This document shows positions 1 through 8,211 of a stretch of DNA of 63,740 nucleotides, in pieces; positions within the stretch are counted from its first letter, which is position 1, and each line of letters begins with the position of its first letter. Source of the stretch: an uncultured Lachnospiraceae bacterium (GTDB lineage Bacteria; Bacillota; Clostridia; Lachnospirales; Lachnospiraceae). The stretch lies in NCBI GenBank assembly GCA_900549995.1, contig URQQ01000023.1:1-63740 (forward strand), read 5' to 3'. The notes beneath the pieces were generated by a model. The model did not search any database and was not told the origin of the DNA. It was given only the letters and a program-made list of their open reading frames with translations. A program made the translations under genes and the position numbers.

Positions 1-405
1 GGCAAGACTCGCCGCCGCAGATCCTCCGACAATCACGAACTGTTTCACTGCCCGGTCATATGAAAGCCTTGTAATCATAATAAATCCAATGCCCAAAAGC
101 ATACACATATTATTGACAACAAGCCTTGAAACTTTCGGATATATCAATGTATACAAGAGAAGGATTGCCAGAAGGAGTGCCACCTGTCCCCCATAAAACA
201 TCAGCATCTTCTTCTCATTCGTCTTCAGATATAAAATTAAAAATGCTATAAAATGAATTGCAAACATCAGCTCATTTTGTCTGATCAATATCCTTTTTCT
301 CTGATATTCATCCTGATGTGCAAACACCGTAAAACACTGATAAGTATACCCCGCCATCAGTGCAATCAAAAGATATTTTGATATCTCAATTATAATATTA
401 ACCAA
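1..405 (-). CDS. FtsW/RodA/SpoVE-family protein, N-terminal part (cut by window edge)
   Basis: The first 135 codons of a membrane protein run off the left edge. The translation begins as hydrophobic segments (EISKYLLIALMAGYTYQCF), then a basic turn and more membrane helices, and includes LSYDRAVKQFVI. That last stretch resembles the LDFDKAxRQ signature of clostridial FtsW-like cell-cycle proteins, which are SEDS peptidoglycan polymerases or partners of septal PBPs. I place the start at a TTG (405) because AGGTGA lies at good spacing and no ATG is near. The ribosome site overlaps the stop of the upstream U32 gene, so the two are probably co-translated. FtsW versus RodA or SpoVE cannot be decided from the N-terminus. 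Confidence 0.7.
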   Translation of the reverse strand, partial: MVNIIIEISKYLLIALMAGYTYQCFTVFAHQDEYQRKRILIRQNELMFAIHFIAFLILYLKTNEKKMLMFYGGQVALLLAILLLYTLIYPKVSRLVVNNMCMLLGIGFIMITRLSYDRAVKQFVIVGGSAAASLA

Positions 406-413
406 TTTGTCAC

Positions 414-2786
414 CTACTTTATGCCTCGTCTGAAATGTCCGCGGGTAAAATCGCCTTGATATACCGTATCTGTATCCTTTCTCATAAATGTATCAAGATA
501 CAGCTTTACTACTTCTTTCGTCTGTTCTTCATCCTCGATTGTAAATGCAATTCTCAGAGCCTCCGGCTGAAGTTTCTCAATCGCTTCCCGCTCTCCCTGA
601 AGAACTGTCGGCGAACAGTTATACATCACATTATAACAGTAATCACAGCAGTTTTTCACGGCAAACTCTTTTTGCATCCGGTCTTTTATGAACTGCACTC
701 TTTGTCTGTGGGAACATTTCTCTGTCGTCTTCACAATGCACTGTGCAGAAATCATCACTGGTATATAGCCATAGACCAGCAGCTCTTTTCCATCCATGCC
801 GGCCTGCGCCAGTTCTCTTTCATTGAGTTCCAGCGGTGCCGCCGCTGATGTTACATTTTGCCGCTCCCAGAATTTCCCTGCGTAATGGTTGAACTGATAC
901 AGGTTATGATCCAGTACAACCGGCAGATGGATCCCGTTCTCCTGAAGGAATTCATAGCTTTCAAAATTACGCACCAGAAAACCATCGTACCCTGCTTCTA
1001 AAAATGTCTCCAGATGATCCTGATATTTTTCCTTCGTATCCTTTCGGAAAATATGCGGCATCGCAAAATAAATTCCTTTTCCACTGTCATGTACCTTCTT
1101 TACAAGCTGCCTCTGTTCCCTGTTCTTCCACGCTTCTCTGAAAGCAGTACAATCCAGGTATACCCTTTCTATTCCCGGAAACTGAAGCACAGCCTCCACC
1201 TGGTTTACTGTTTCGGCATATACATAAACTTTTGTAATTTTATTTTCCGCTTTTTCTTTTGATGCGCAGTCAGCTGAAAATTCTTTTTCCGAGGACCGCA
1301 TATACTGTCCCGTGATTTTTTCTTCCAGTGCTCTGACCGCTTCTCTTCTTAATTCGTTCAGATTCTGCATCGGAATAAAAAGACCATCCTCCATCTGCAC
1401 CTCAAGCTTTTTTAAGACAAAGCCCGTATTCCCCAGTTTCGATATCTGCTTTTCGATACGGTCTTTTGACAGAGGCTGGCTCATAGCTTCCTGCGCTGCC
1501 TCTCCCACAGCCTCCGCAGTGATATCTCTGCATGTCAGCCTTAATACAGACGGCCGGCCTTTTTTAAGAAGCAGCACTCCTTCTGCCGGCTCCTTTAGCT
1601 CACCATTCATCAGCCTGTTTCGCACATCATTTAAAAGCATTTCATTTCTTGTCCGGCTGAGAATCTGTCCTTTTTTGAGATTCTGATTTTTCCTGCTGAC
1701 AAAACTACAGGAAGCTCCTGTCCTGACTTCCTGTCCAAATGTATAATTTTCTTTTCCATCTGGAAACTCAATAATATCTCCCTTATGGATATCTGTCAAT
1801 GCTTTCGCAAAAACTGAGCGTCCGCCAGCCTTTTGAACCTGCAGTGCAGGCACCCCGGCATGATTGGGTCTGTCTTTTGAGACCATATCCGCCCCATTGT
1901 GCTGTTTGTAGTATCCTGAATGTGAGCCGCCTCTGTTGTACAGATCCAGAAGTTTCTGGCGGTCCTTCTCATCTACTGTGTATGCATTTCTTCCGTTTTC
2001 CAGATAAAGATCTGTGTATTTACGGTACATGGCACTCACAAGTGCTACGTATTCCGGCTTTTTCATCCGTCCTTCAATTTTAAAGGAATCAACACCCGCC
2101 TCTATCAGGTCCGGAATTAAATCCAGTGTACAGATGTCCTTAAGACTCATAAGATAGGATGGAGCTGCCTCCCCTGTAGTATAGGGAAGCCTGCACGGCT
2201 GTGCACACTGCCCCCGGTTGCCGCTTCGCTGTCCGATCAGACTGCTCAGCAGACACTGCCCTGAATAGCAGTAACAAAGTGCTCCATGTACAAAGCATTC
2301 TATCTCAAGCCCTGTTCCTTCGTGAATCTCTCTCACCTCTTCCAGTGAAATTTCTCTTGCCGGAACAACCCGCTCTATCCCCTGGCGTTCAAGGAATCTG
2401 GCGCCGGAAACATTGGTGACCGTCATCTGGGTACTGGCATGAATCGGAAGATCCGGAAAATATTCCCGGACAAATTCCAAAACCCCGACATCCTGAACAA
2501 TCACAGCATCTATACCATACCTGTAATACGGCAGAAGATACTCATAGAGCTGTCCATTAATCTCTTTCTCTTTCAGCAGTGTGTTCACTGTTAAATATAT
2601 CTTTCTGCCGTGAAGATGCGCATAGTGAATCGCATCCAGCAGTTTATCTTCTGTAAAATTATCTGCATAAGCGCGGGCTCCAAAAGAACTTCCGCCCAGA
2701 TATACCGCGTCAGCACCTGCCATGACTGCCGCCTCAAAACATTCAAATGAGCCGGCCGGCGCAAGAATTTCTACTTTTCTTTCCAT
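414..2786 (-). CDS. U32 family protein with DUF3656-like C-terminal region (RlhA/TrhP-type)
   Basis: A 790-residue U32 protein. It opens with EILAPAGSFECFEAAVMAGADAVYLG (split here as EILAPAGSFE and AGADAVYLGG), the family's N-terminal strand and loop. The conserved cysteine cluster follows near residues 165-200 (CFVHGALCYCYSGQC, then NRGQCAQPCR). A long C-terminal extension carries another cysteine group (CCDYCYNVMYNC). Family members once called collagenases are now tied to tRNA or 23S rRNA hydroxylation (TrhP, RlhA) and use cysteine-bound cofactors. The length matches RlhA-like proteins better than the short TrhP forms. I chose ATG 2786 because AAGGAAG precedes it and homology starts there; an 18-codon upstream extension lacks support. 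It sits between zapA and the ftsW-like gene in one operon. The exact RNA substrate is unknown. Confidence 0.8.
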   Translation of the reverse strand: MERKVEILAPAGSFECFEAAVMAGADAVYLGGSSFGARAYADNFTEDKLLDAIHYAHLHGRKIYLTVNTLLKEKEINGQLYEYLLPYYRYGIDAVIVQDVGVLEFVREYFPDLPIHASTQMTVTNVSGARFLERQGIERVVPAREISLEEVREIHEGTGLEIECFVHGALCYCYSGQCLLSSLIGQRSGNRGQCAQPCRLPYTTGEAAPSYLMSLKDICTLDLIPDLIEAGVDSFKIEGRMKKPEYVALVSAMYRKYTDLYLENGRNAYTVDEKDRQKLLDLYNRGGSHSGYYKQHNGADMVSKDRPNHAGVPALQVQKAGGRSVFAKALTDIHKGDIIEFPDGKENYTFGQEVRTGASCSFVSRKNQNLKKGQILSRTRNEMLLNDVRNRLMNGELKEPAEGVLLLKKGRPSVLRLTCRDITAEAVGEAAQEAMSQPLSKDRIEKQISKLGNTGFVLKKLEVQMEDGLFIPMQNLNELRREAVRALEEKITGQYMRSSEKEFSADCASKEKAENKITKVYVYAETVNQVEAVLQFPGIERVYLDCTAFREAWKNREQRQLVKKVHDSGKGIYFAMPHIFRKDTKEKYQDHLETFLEAGYDGFLVRNFESYEFLQENGIHLPVVLDHNLYQFNHYAGKFWERQNVTSAAAPLELNERELAQAGMDGKELLVYGYIPVMISAQCIVKTTEKCSHRQRVQFIKDRMQKEFAVKNCCDYCYNVMYNCSPTVLQGEREAIEKLQPEALRIAFTIEDEEQTKEVVKLYLDTFMRKDTDTVYQGDFTRGHFRRGIK

Positions 2787-2863
2787 ATTAACTTCCTTAT
2801 CATTTTCATTTCTTATATGCGGACAAAGCTTCCATATCATAAAAAAGGCTGTCCGCGGACAGC

Positions 2864-3274
2864 CTATTTCTTATGGTTTTTCATTTCTGTTTCGAGTTTT
2901 ACAATTTTCATCTGCAGTTCTTTATTGTCTTCTTTCAGCCTGTCCATTTCTTTGTCTGCATTCTCAAGCTTGATCTGAACTGAGATGAGCTCATGTTTCA
3001 GCTCGTACATCTCTTTGTCTTTTTCCTCGATGTCGCTCTCTAAAGTATCACCTTGCTTTTTCGCCTTGAAATAATCATCAGCAATGTTAAGAGCCAGCAG
3101 GATACTCCTTGTCTCTGCACTCTGTTTACGGTAGTCCTCACTGCTCGTACACTCTTCAATTTTATGATTCAAATATGTTGACACTTTCTGTAAATACTCT
3201 TCGCTTTCGAATCCGCTCAGTGTAAAAACCTTCCCACCAATCAGAACTTCTGTATAATTTTTTGACGATGCCAT
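2864..3274 (-). CDS. zapA: Cell division protein ZapA
   Basis: A 136-residue protein with the ZapA N-terminal domain (VLIGGKVFTLSGFESEEYLQ), followed by a long, highly charged coiled coil from about residue 70 to the C-terminus. ZapA binds FtsZ and bundles its filaments at the division ring. The start ATG lies after AAGGAGGGTTCCC, a strong ribosome site. The gene lies between ruvB and the U32 gene, as in many Clostridia. The coiled coil is longer than in E. coli ZapA, as is usual for Gram-positive members. Confidence 0.88.
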   Translation of the reverse strand: MASSKNYTEVLIGGKVFTLSGFESEEYLQKVSTYLNHKIEECTSSEDYRKQSAETRSILLALNIADDYFKAKKQGDTLESDIEEKDKEMYELKHELISVQIKLENADKEMDRLKEDNKELQMKIVKLETEMKNHKK

Positions 3275-3346
3275 GGGAACCCTCCTTGAAACTTTCCTAA
3301 TACTTCTCTCTATTATAAACTATAATCTGGAAAAATCCAACTATTT

Positions 3347-4348
3347 TTATTCATTTTCCTGGGAAATTCCTAAATGCCGGTATGCCAAAGGAGTTACCAC
3401 CCGTCCGCGTGGGGTTCTCTGCAGAAATCCGGTCTTCAGAAGATACGGTTCATAGACATCTTCAAGAGTCCCCGAATCCTCTCCAATGGTCGCTGCAAGT
3501 GTCTCAAGCCCTACCGGGCCGCCCTGGAAATGTTCGATCATTGTGGTAAGGATATTCCGGTCAATCTGATCCAGCCCGTGCTTGTCTACCTCCAAAAGAT
3601 CGAGTGCTTCCTGAGCCACATGCTCCGTAATCACGCCGTCATATCTGACCTGGGCGAAATCTCTCACCCTCTTCAGCAGACGGTTGGCGAGCCTTGGTGT
3701 CCCTCTGGAACGTCTTGCTAGTTCCAGTGCACCATTTGGCTCAATACTGACTTCCAGTACTTTTGCTGAACGGATAATAATCGTCCGCAATTCTTCTTCC
3801 GTATAGAATTCCAGACGGTTCACGACGCCAAACCGGTCACGAAGCGGCGCAGTGAGCATTCCCGCTCTTGTAGTCGCTCCGACAAGCGTAAATTTAGGCA
3901 AATCCAGCCGGATAGATCTTGCGCCGGCACCTTTTCCAATCATAATATCGATCGCAAAATCTTCCATTGCAGGATACAGTACTTCTTCCACCTGCCGGTT
4001 TAACCGGTGAATCTCATCTACAAACAGCACATCTCCCTCTTTCAGATTGTTTAAAATCGCAGCAATCTCCCCCGGCTTCTCAATCGCGGGTCCAGAGGTG
4101 ATTTTCATATTCACATCCATCTCATTTGCTATAATTCCCGCAAGTGTCGTCTTTCCAAGCCCGGGCGGGCCATAAAATAACACGTGATCCAGCGCTTCAT
4201 TTCTCGCCTTCGCTGCTTCGATATAGATCTTAAGTGTTTCCTTGGCCTTTTCCTGCCCGATATAGTCCTCCAGATGCTGAGGCCGCAGATGATTTTCAAT
4301 TTTCAGATCTTCTTCCAGATTCTCCGTTGTGATTATTCTTTTACTCAT
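3347..4348 (-). CDS. ruvB: Holliday junction branch-migration helicase RuvB
   Basis: A full-length 333-residue AAA+ ATPase. Visible motifs are Walker A GPPGLGKTT, Walker B VLFVDEIHRL, sensor LVGATTRAGMLTAPLRDRFG and the C-terminal winged-helix domain ending in FLQRTPRGRVVTPLAYRHL. RuvB hexamers pump DNA through Holliday junctions bound by RuvA. The ATG follows GAGGG. It lies 39 bases downstream of ruvA on the same strand, the classic ruvAB order. Confidence 0.97.
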   Translation of the reverse strand: MSKRIITTENLEEDLKIENHLRPQHLEDYIGQEKAKETLKIYIEAAKARNEALDHVLFYGPPGLGKTTLAGIIANEMDVNMKITSGPAIEKPGEIAAILNNLKEGDVLFVDEIHRLNRQVEEVLYPAMEDFAIDIMIGKGAGARSIRLDLPKFTLVGATTRAGMLTAPLRDRFGVVNRLEFYTEEELRTIIIRSAKVLEVSIEPNGALELARRSRGTPRLANRLLKRVRDFAQVRYDGVITEHVAQEALDLLEVDKHGLDQIDRNILTTMIEHFQGGPVGLETLAATIGEDSGTLEDVYEPYLLKTGFLQRTPRGRVVTPLAYRHLGISQENE

Positions 4349-4387
4349 ATGATCCCTCTATTAATATCAATCCAGACATTCCTTCAT

Positions 4388-4996
4388 TTAAAATGCCATA
4401 TTTTTTAAGGCTTTTTTCAGAAGCGATTCCACGTCATCTTCTTCTGTCTGCCCGGCTTTTTTCACTGCCTGAAGCGCTTCTGTACTGCCATAGCCAAGGG
4501 CTGTCAGCGCCTGTACCGCCTCAGACTGTATCTGGTTTGTTCCGGAGACATGCCCCACATCCGCCATGTCCACACTATGTTCTAATACATTTTCCAGACT
4601 CAACTTATCTTTCAGCTCCAGAATCAGTTTTTCAGCAGTCTTCTTCCCGATCCCCGGCGCAGACATAATCGCTTTTACATCATTTGCCACGACCGCAAAT
4701 CTGAGATCATCCGGCGACAGGCTGGATAAGATATTCAATCCTGCTTTCGGCCCGATTCCGTTGACGCCAATCAAAAGTCTGAACACCATGAGATCATCCT
4801 TCGTCAAAAACCCAAACAGCTGCATCGCATCTTCTTTTACATTCATATATGTATAAAGCTTAACCTCCGTCCCAGGCGGCGGGAGCATCGCTGCAGCCCT
4901 GCCCGGCATATAGATCCCAAATCCTACGCCTCCGACATCCACAATTACTTTATCCCCTTCGATATCTGAAAGTTCACCTCTTATATAAGATATCAT
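4388..4996 (-). CDS. ruvA: Holliday junction-binding protein RuvA
   Basis: A complete 202-residue RuvA. It has the N-terminal OB fold (MISYIRGELSDIEGDKVIVD), two helix-hairpin-helix motifs (LIGVNGIGPKAGLNIL and IMSAPGIGKKTAEKLI) and the C-terminal three-helix domain that contacts RuvB (EAVQALTALGYG). The tetramer binds and flattens Holliday junctions and recruits RuvB. No ruvC is present, as is normal in Firmicutes, where RecU resolves junctions. The gene lies 16 bases after the Gx transporter gene, so the recombination genes appear transcribed from the NusG-II promoter. Confidence 0.97.
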   Translation of the reverse strand: MISYIRGELSDIEGDKVIVDVGGVGFGIYMPGRAAAMLPPPGTEVKLYTYMNVKEDAMQLFGFLTKDDLMVFRLLIGVNGIGPKAGLNILSSLSPDDLRFAVVANDVKAIMSAPGIGKKTAEKLILELKDKLSLENVLEHSVDMADVGHVSGTNQIQSEAVQALTALGYGSTEALQAVKKAGQTEEDDVESLLKKALKNMAF

Positions 4997-5012
4997 ATTA
5001 TAACCTCTTTCT

Positions 5013-5504
5013 TTAAATATTCAGTTTTGCCAGTCTTTTCAGCATCTCACCTGCAACAAGCCCAATCACAAAACCGGTAATCACTCCTGCCACGAGAAGT
5101 ACCGGGATATAATAAGATACGCTGAAACTTTCAACAACAACCATTGCAATGAGTAGCTGGCCGATGTTATGGCTTACACCGCCCGCAATGCTTACACCGA
5201 CCACGCTGAAGCCGTCTCTTTTTTTCAGATTCCACATAACAGCAAGGCTCAAAAGCCCTCCCGCCAGACTATATATAATACTGAACAAATTCGCAAATAT
5301 AAACCCGGACAGAACAATTCTTGTCACCGAAAGCAAAAGTGATTCTTTCAGACCCATCTTGTAGATTGCGATCACAATAACAAGATTGGCAAGCCCAAGC
5401 TTCACTCCCGGGATTCCAAGCTGAATAGGGATCAGTGACTCCACATAACTGAAAATTAATCCAAGCGCTGTAAACACCCCAAAATAAGCCACTTTACTTC
5501 TCAC
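5013..5504 (-). CDS. Gx transporter family membrane protein
   Basis: A 163-residue protein of about five to six hydrophobic helices. It contains the GxxxG-rich segment LGIPGVKLGLANLVIVIA and the conserved SIAGGVSHNIGQL, typical of the family annotated as Gx transporter or heptaprenyl diphosphate synthase component I. In Clostridia the family occurs beside NusG-domain-II proteins, ApbE and Rnf, as here. Its substrate is not established; a quinone/isoprenoid or flavin-linked role is a guess from context. An in-frame TTG lies at 5510, but AGGAGG ends one base before it. The GTG at 5504, seven bases from AGGAGG, is the better start. Confidence 0.85.
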   Translation of the reverse strand: MRSKVAYFGVFTALGLIFSYVESLIPIQLGIPGVKLGLANLVIVIAIYKMGLKESLLLSVTRIVLSGFIFANLFSIIYSLAGGLLSLAVMWNLKKRDGFSVVGVSIAGGVSHNIGQLLIAMVVVESFSVSYYIPVLLVAGVITGFVIGLVAGEMLKRLAKLNI

Positions 5505-5515
5505 ATCCAAGCCTC

Positions 5516-5872
5516 CTAATTCGCAACCGCATTCAGTTCTCCTTCTTCCCCCGATGTTACTTCCACAATCACCTTATTGGGAAGACATATAATACTTTCA
5601 TTCCTGCGCGAGATTGCTTTCTGATGTACACATAATTTATCCGGACAGTCAGCCGCAGTCATATCTGCTTTTCCATCTTTGATTACAAGTGTATTCGTAT
5701 GGTTAATATCTATCGTCTGCTCTTCATCAAGAGAATATACTCCCTGCACTTTCCCATCCACAGTCACAGTTACAAATCCTGCATCTTTTTTCCCATTCAG
5801 TGTATGGATTCCGAATCCTGCCCCCGCGACGGCAAGTACAATGATAATAAGCAGCCAGTCTTTTTTCTTCAT
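5516..5872 (-). CDS. NusG domain II-containing secreted/membrane-anchored protein
   Basis: A 118-residue protein. One N-terminal membrane helix (KKDWLLIIIVLAVAGAGFGI) is followed by a small extracytoplasmic beta domain with CPDKLCVHQ and IICLPNKVIVEV, the signature of the NusG-II (DUF1312-type) family. Despite the name it is not a transcription factor. It recurs next to Gx transporters, ApbE and Rnf in Clostridia and is suspected to belong to extracytoplasmic electron-transfer or flavinylation modules. I chose ATG 5872 because GAGAGG lies at suitable spacing and the membrane helix follows at once; a 27-codon upstream extension is unlikely. It is first in the operon running into ruvAB. Confidence 0.85.
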   Translation of the reverse strand: MKKKDWLLIIIVLAVAGAGFGIHTLNGKKDAGFVTVTVDGKVQGVYSLDEEQTIDINHTNTLVIKDGKADMTAADCPDKLCVHQKAISRRNESIICLPNKVIVEVTSGEEGELNAVAN

Positions 5873-5900
5873 AGTTTTGTCCTCTCTGTCTCTGCCAACT

Positions 5901-5972
5901 ATTCTAACACAATGGCTCATCAAATGCAACCAAACGTTCGATTGCATTTTCACGCCTGGATTGTGTATAATA
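5901..5972. promoter_or_regulatory. Divergent promoter pair with a shared dyad (NusG-II operon / apbE)
   Basis: Minus strand: -35 TTGCAT (5929-5924), 17-base spacer, -10 TAGAAT (5906-5901). Plus strand: -35 TTGCAT (5943-5948), 18-base spacer, -10 TATAAT (5967-5972). The two -35 boxes are the arms of an inverted repeat, AAATGCAA (5922-5929) and TTGCATTT (5943-5950). One protein could therefore cover both promoters. Confidence 0.65.
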
Positions 5973-6010
5973 TCGCTATGTGAATATTATTTCAGAAACG
6001 AGGAAAATCT

Positions 6011-6982
6011 ATGAAACTAAAATGTATATCAGCAGTCTTTTTATCCGCCGCCATTGTCCTGACCGGATGCAGTACTCCTCCGGCGAACGAAACCGTCTCT
6101 AAAAGCGGAATGTATTTTGACACTGTTGTTAAAATAGAAATTTCAGGGCTGAAAGACAGCTCTATTATGGATCACTGTTTCGATCTTTGTAAACAGTATG
6201 AAAACATGTTCAGCAAAGAAATTGAGACAAGTGAAATATCCAAAATTAATTCCGCAAAAGGAACCCCGGTGGAAGTATCTGCGGAAACTGCCAGCCTTAT
6301 AAAAAAAGGATTATACTATAGTGAGCTCTCCGGCGGCGCATTTGATATTACCATTGCCCCTGTCAGTGAGCTGTGGGATTTCAGAGGTGACAAAAAAGAA
6401 ATCCCGCCACAGGAAGCGATAACGGAGGCGCTGACCCATGTCGGTTATCAAAATGTCACTGTCGACGGCAATACCGTCACCCTGGCAGACCCGGAAGCGG
6501 CTCTTGATCTTGGCGGCATCGCGAAGGGTTACATTGCCGACCAGCTGAAAGCTTATCTGAAAAAAGAAGGCGTCAAACATGCGCTGATCAACCTCGGCGG
6601 CAACATTCTTGTCATCGGAAACCAGCCGAATGGAAATGATTATAAAATCGGCCTTCAGAAGCCGTTTGATGAGCAGAATACTGCCATTACAACTGTGAGT
6701 GTCCATGACCAGTCTGTTGTCTCCTCCGGCATTTACCAGCGCTATTTTAAGATCGATGGAAAAATATATCACCACATTCTCAATCCGCAGACAGGATATC
6801 CTTATGAGAACAATCTGCTTGGCGTCACAATTATTTCTGATCATTCAGCAGACGGAGACGCTCTGAGCACAACCTGCTTTGCACTTGGTCTGGAAAAGGG
6901 TATGGAACTGATCAAAAGCATCGATCATACAGAAGCTATTTTCATTACCGATGATTATCAGCTTCACTACTCGAATAAATAA
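6011..6982 (+). CDS. apbE: FAD:protein FMN transferase ApbE (lipoprotein)
   Basis: A 323-residue ApbE. A lipoprotein signal (ILTGCS lipobox near residue 20) is followed by the conserved ALDLGGIAKGYIADQ, INLGGNILVIG, SVVSSGIYQRYF, HHILNPQTGYP and DALSTTCFALG. ApbE moves FMN from FAD onto a Thr or Ser of extracytoplasmic proteins. Two likely substrates are encoded nearby: RnfD (motif YTGATPLA) and RnfG (motif ISGATITTN). The gene is divergent from the NusG-II/Gx pair through a shared promoter region. The ATG follows GAGGAAAATCT. Confidence 0.95.
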   Translation: MKLKCISAVFLSAAIVLTGCSTPPANETVSKSGMYFDTVVKIEISGLKDSSIMDHCFDLCKQYENMFSKEIETSEISKINSAKGTPVEVSAETASLIKKGLYYSELSGGAFDITIAPVSELWDFRGDKKEIPPQEAITEALTHVGYQNVTVDGNTVTLADPEAALDLGGIAKGYIADQLKAYLKKEGVKHALINLGGNILVIGNQPNGNDYKIGLQKPFDEQNTAITTVSVHDQSVVSSGIYQRYFKIDGKIYHHILNPQTGYPYENNLLGVTIISDHSADGDALSTTCFALGLEKGMELIKSIDHTEAIFITDDYQLHYSNK

Positions 6983-6995
6983 TCTTATAAAAAGC

Positions 6996-7037
6996 GAAAC
7001 CATAAGGACACTGTGATGTGCCTTTATGGTTTCTTTT
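6996..7037. terminator. Hairpin terminator between apbE and the converging gene
   Basis: GAAACCATAAGG pairs with the later CCTTTATGGTTTC, with minor mismatch, followed by TTTTTCTT. It serves apbE and may also work for the converging gene at 7067. Confidence 0.75.
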
Positions 7038-7066
7038 TCTTCATATAACAGCTGTAACTGTTCCTT

Positions 7067-7663
7067 TTAGTAATAATAATAATTTCCGCTCGCCGCAATT
7101 GCAAATACAAAAATCACACCGATAATCACTCCAAGTACAATCTTAATTCCCTCAACAATCAAAGCTGCGCGGCAGTAATTCCTTCTGTTTACATTAACAT
7201 CTTTGCCAAATGCCCATACAAAGTAAAGGATAATGCCTGCACAAGGTATAATCAACGCCAGAATTGTCAGAAGCCAGTCACCGAGCGACATCGGTGAAGT
7301 ATCTTCTTTTCCTTCATAATAGTCTGCCTTATATCCGGTCGCCTTTGCAGAAGTGTTGTATTCAAAATTATTGTCATATTGCTGGTACTGCGGCCCCTGC
7401 TGCTGGCTGGAATTATTCTGTCCGTACTGATAGTACCCCTCACGTTCCGGCGCTTTCGTCTGTACAATTCCTGCATTTGGATCTGTATAAGTAACATTTT
7501 CGTCAGCCTGCTTCTCCTGCTCAGGCTGCTGCTCTTCTGCTTTCGCAGGTTCTGGTTTCACTTCCGGTTTCTGCACTGTTTCTGTAGTCTCCTGTGTCTG
7601 TTCCACAGAATCAGTATCCATTTTTTCATTCTGTTCTGGTGTGTTGTCAAATTGTTCTTCCAT
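7067..7663 (-). CDS. Low-complexity/membrane hypothetical protein
   Basis: A 198-residue protein I do not recognise to family level. Residues 1-110 are hydrophilic and biased to Gln, Glu, Pro and Asn, with no Cys, and look disordered. From about residue 125 come two membrane helices (DWLLTILALIIPCAGIILYF and ALIVEGIKIVLGVIIGVIFV) separated by a short basic loop, and the chain ends NYYYY. The two-helix part resembles small Firmicutes proteins of the DUF4190/YIP-like kind. A ribosome site (AAGGAGGCT) precedes the ATG. It appears monocistronic, next to the rnf operon, with no visible functional link. Confidence 0.6.
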   Translation of the reverse strand: MEEQFDNTPEQNEKMDTDSVEQTQETTETVQKPEVKPEPAKAEEQQPEQEKQADENVTYTDPNAGIVQTKAPEREGYYQYGQNNSSQQQGPQYQQYDNNFEYNTSAKATGYKADYYEGKEDTSPMSLGDWLLTILALIIPCAGIILYFVWAFGKDVNVNRRNYCRAALIVEGIKIVLGVIIGVIFVFAIAASGNYYYY

Positions 7664-7746
7664 TCGTAGCCTCCTTATTTACTCCTTTTTCCTCTTTCCA
7701 TATTTTATCATGAGAAAATGCTTTACACAATGATTATTTCATTCCG

Positions 7747-8211
7747 TCACCTGCGCAGAACATGGATATGTGAGAAAATTCTCCCCAGGACACTGTCGTA
7801 ATAATAGCTGATCGGCGGATTTCCCGGGAAATACCGTACCATTCTGTAAATATAATAAACCACCATTGCAATCATCAGGAATATAATATATTTCACAAAA
7901 GGCCGGAGGCTTTTCTGGAAATAATACCTCCATACCAGAAGAAAAAGGGCAAAAACAACGATTGGATAAATAAATGGATGAATTGAAAATGCTTCCGTAA
8001 AGTGTCCCGTAACCAATGCGCGAAATGCCCGTGTCAGTCCACAGGCCGGACACGGAACCCCGGTAACCATCACCATCGGGCAGACTGTATGAAATAAGAA
8101 ACGGGACACGGCCAGGAAAGCTGCAGCCGCAGCTATTCCAACCCATGCCCCTCTTATGTCATTCCATAATAATCCAAATGCCCGTTTTACTGAATAATTT
8201 TTTTCGGACAT
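7747..8211 (-). CDS. DUF2752 family membrane protein
   Basis: A 154-residue protein with three predicted membrane helices and the DUF2752 hallmark GVPCPACGLTRAFRAL, a Cys-x2-Cys-Gly-x-Thr-Arg motif at the end of a helix. The function is unknown. The start is placed at ATG 8211, inside the last codons of rnfB in another frame (25-base overlap), implying translational coupling; no clear ribosome site precedes it. An ATG at 8223 is an alternative. It is the last gene of the rnf operon. Confidence 0.75.
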   Translation of the reverse strand: MSEKNYSVKRAFGLLWNDIRGAWVGIAAAAAFLAVSRFLFHTVCPMVMVTGVPCPACGLTRAFRALVTGHFTEAFSIHPFIYPIVVFALFLLVWRYYFQKSLRPFVKYIIFLMIAMVVYYIYRMVRYFPGNPPISYYYDSVLGRIFSHIHVLRR

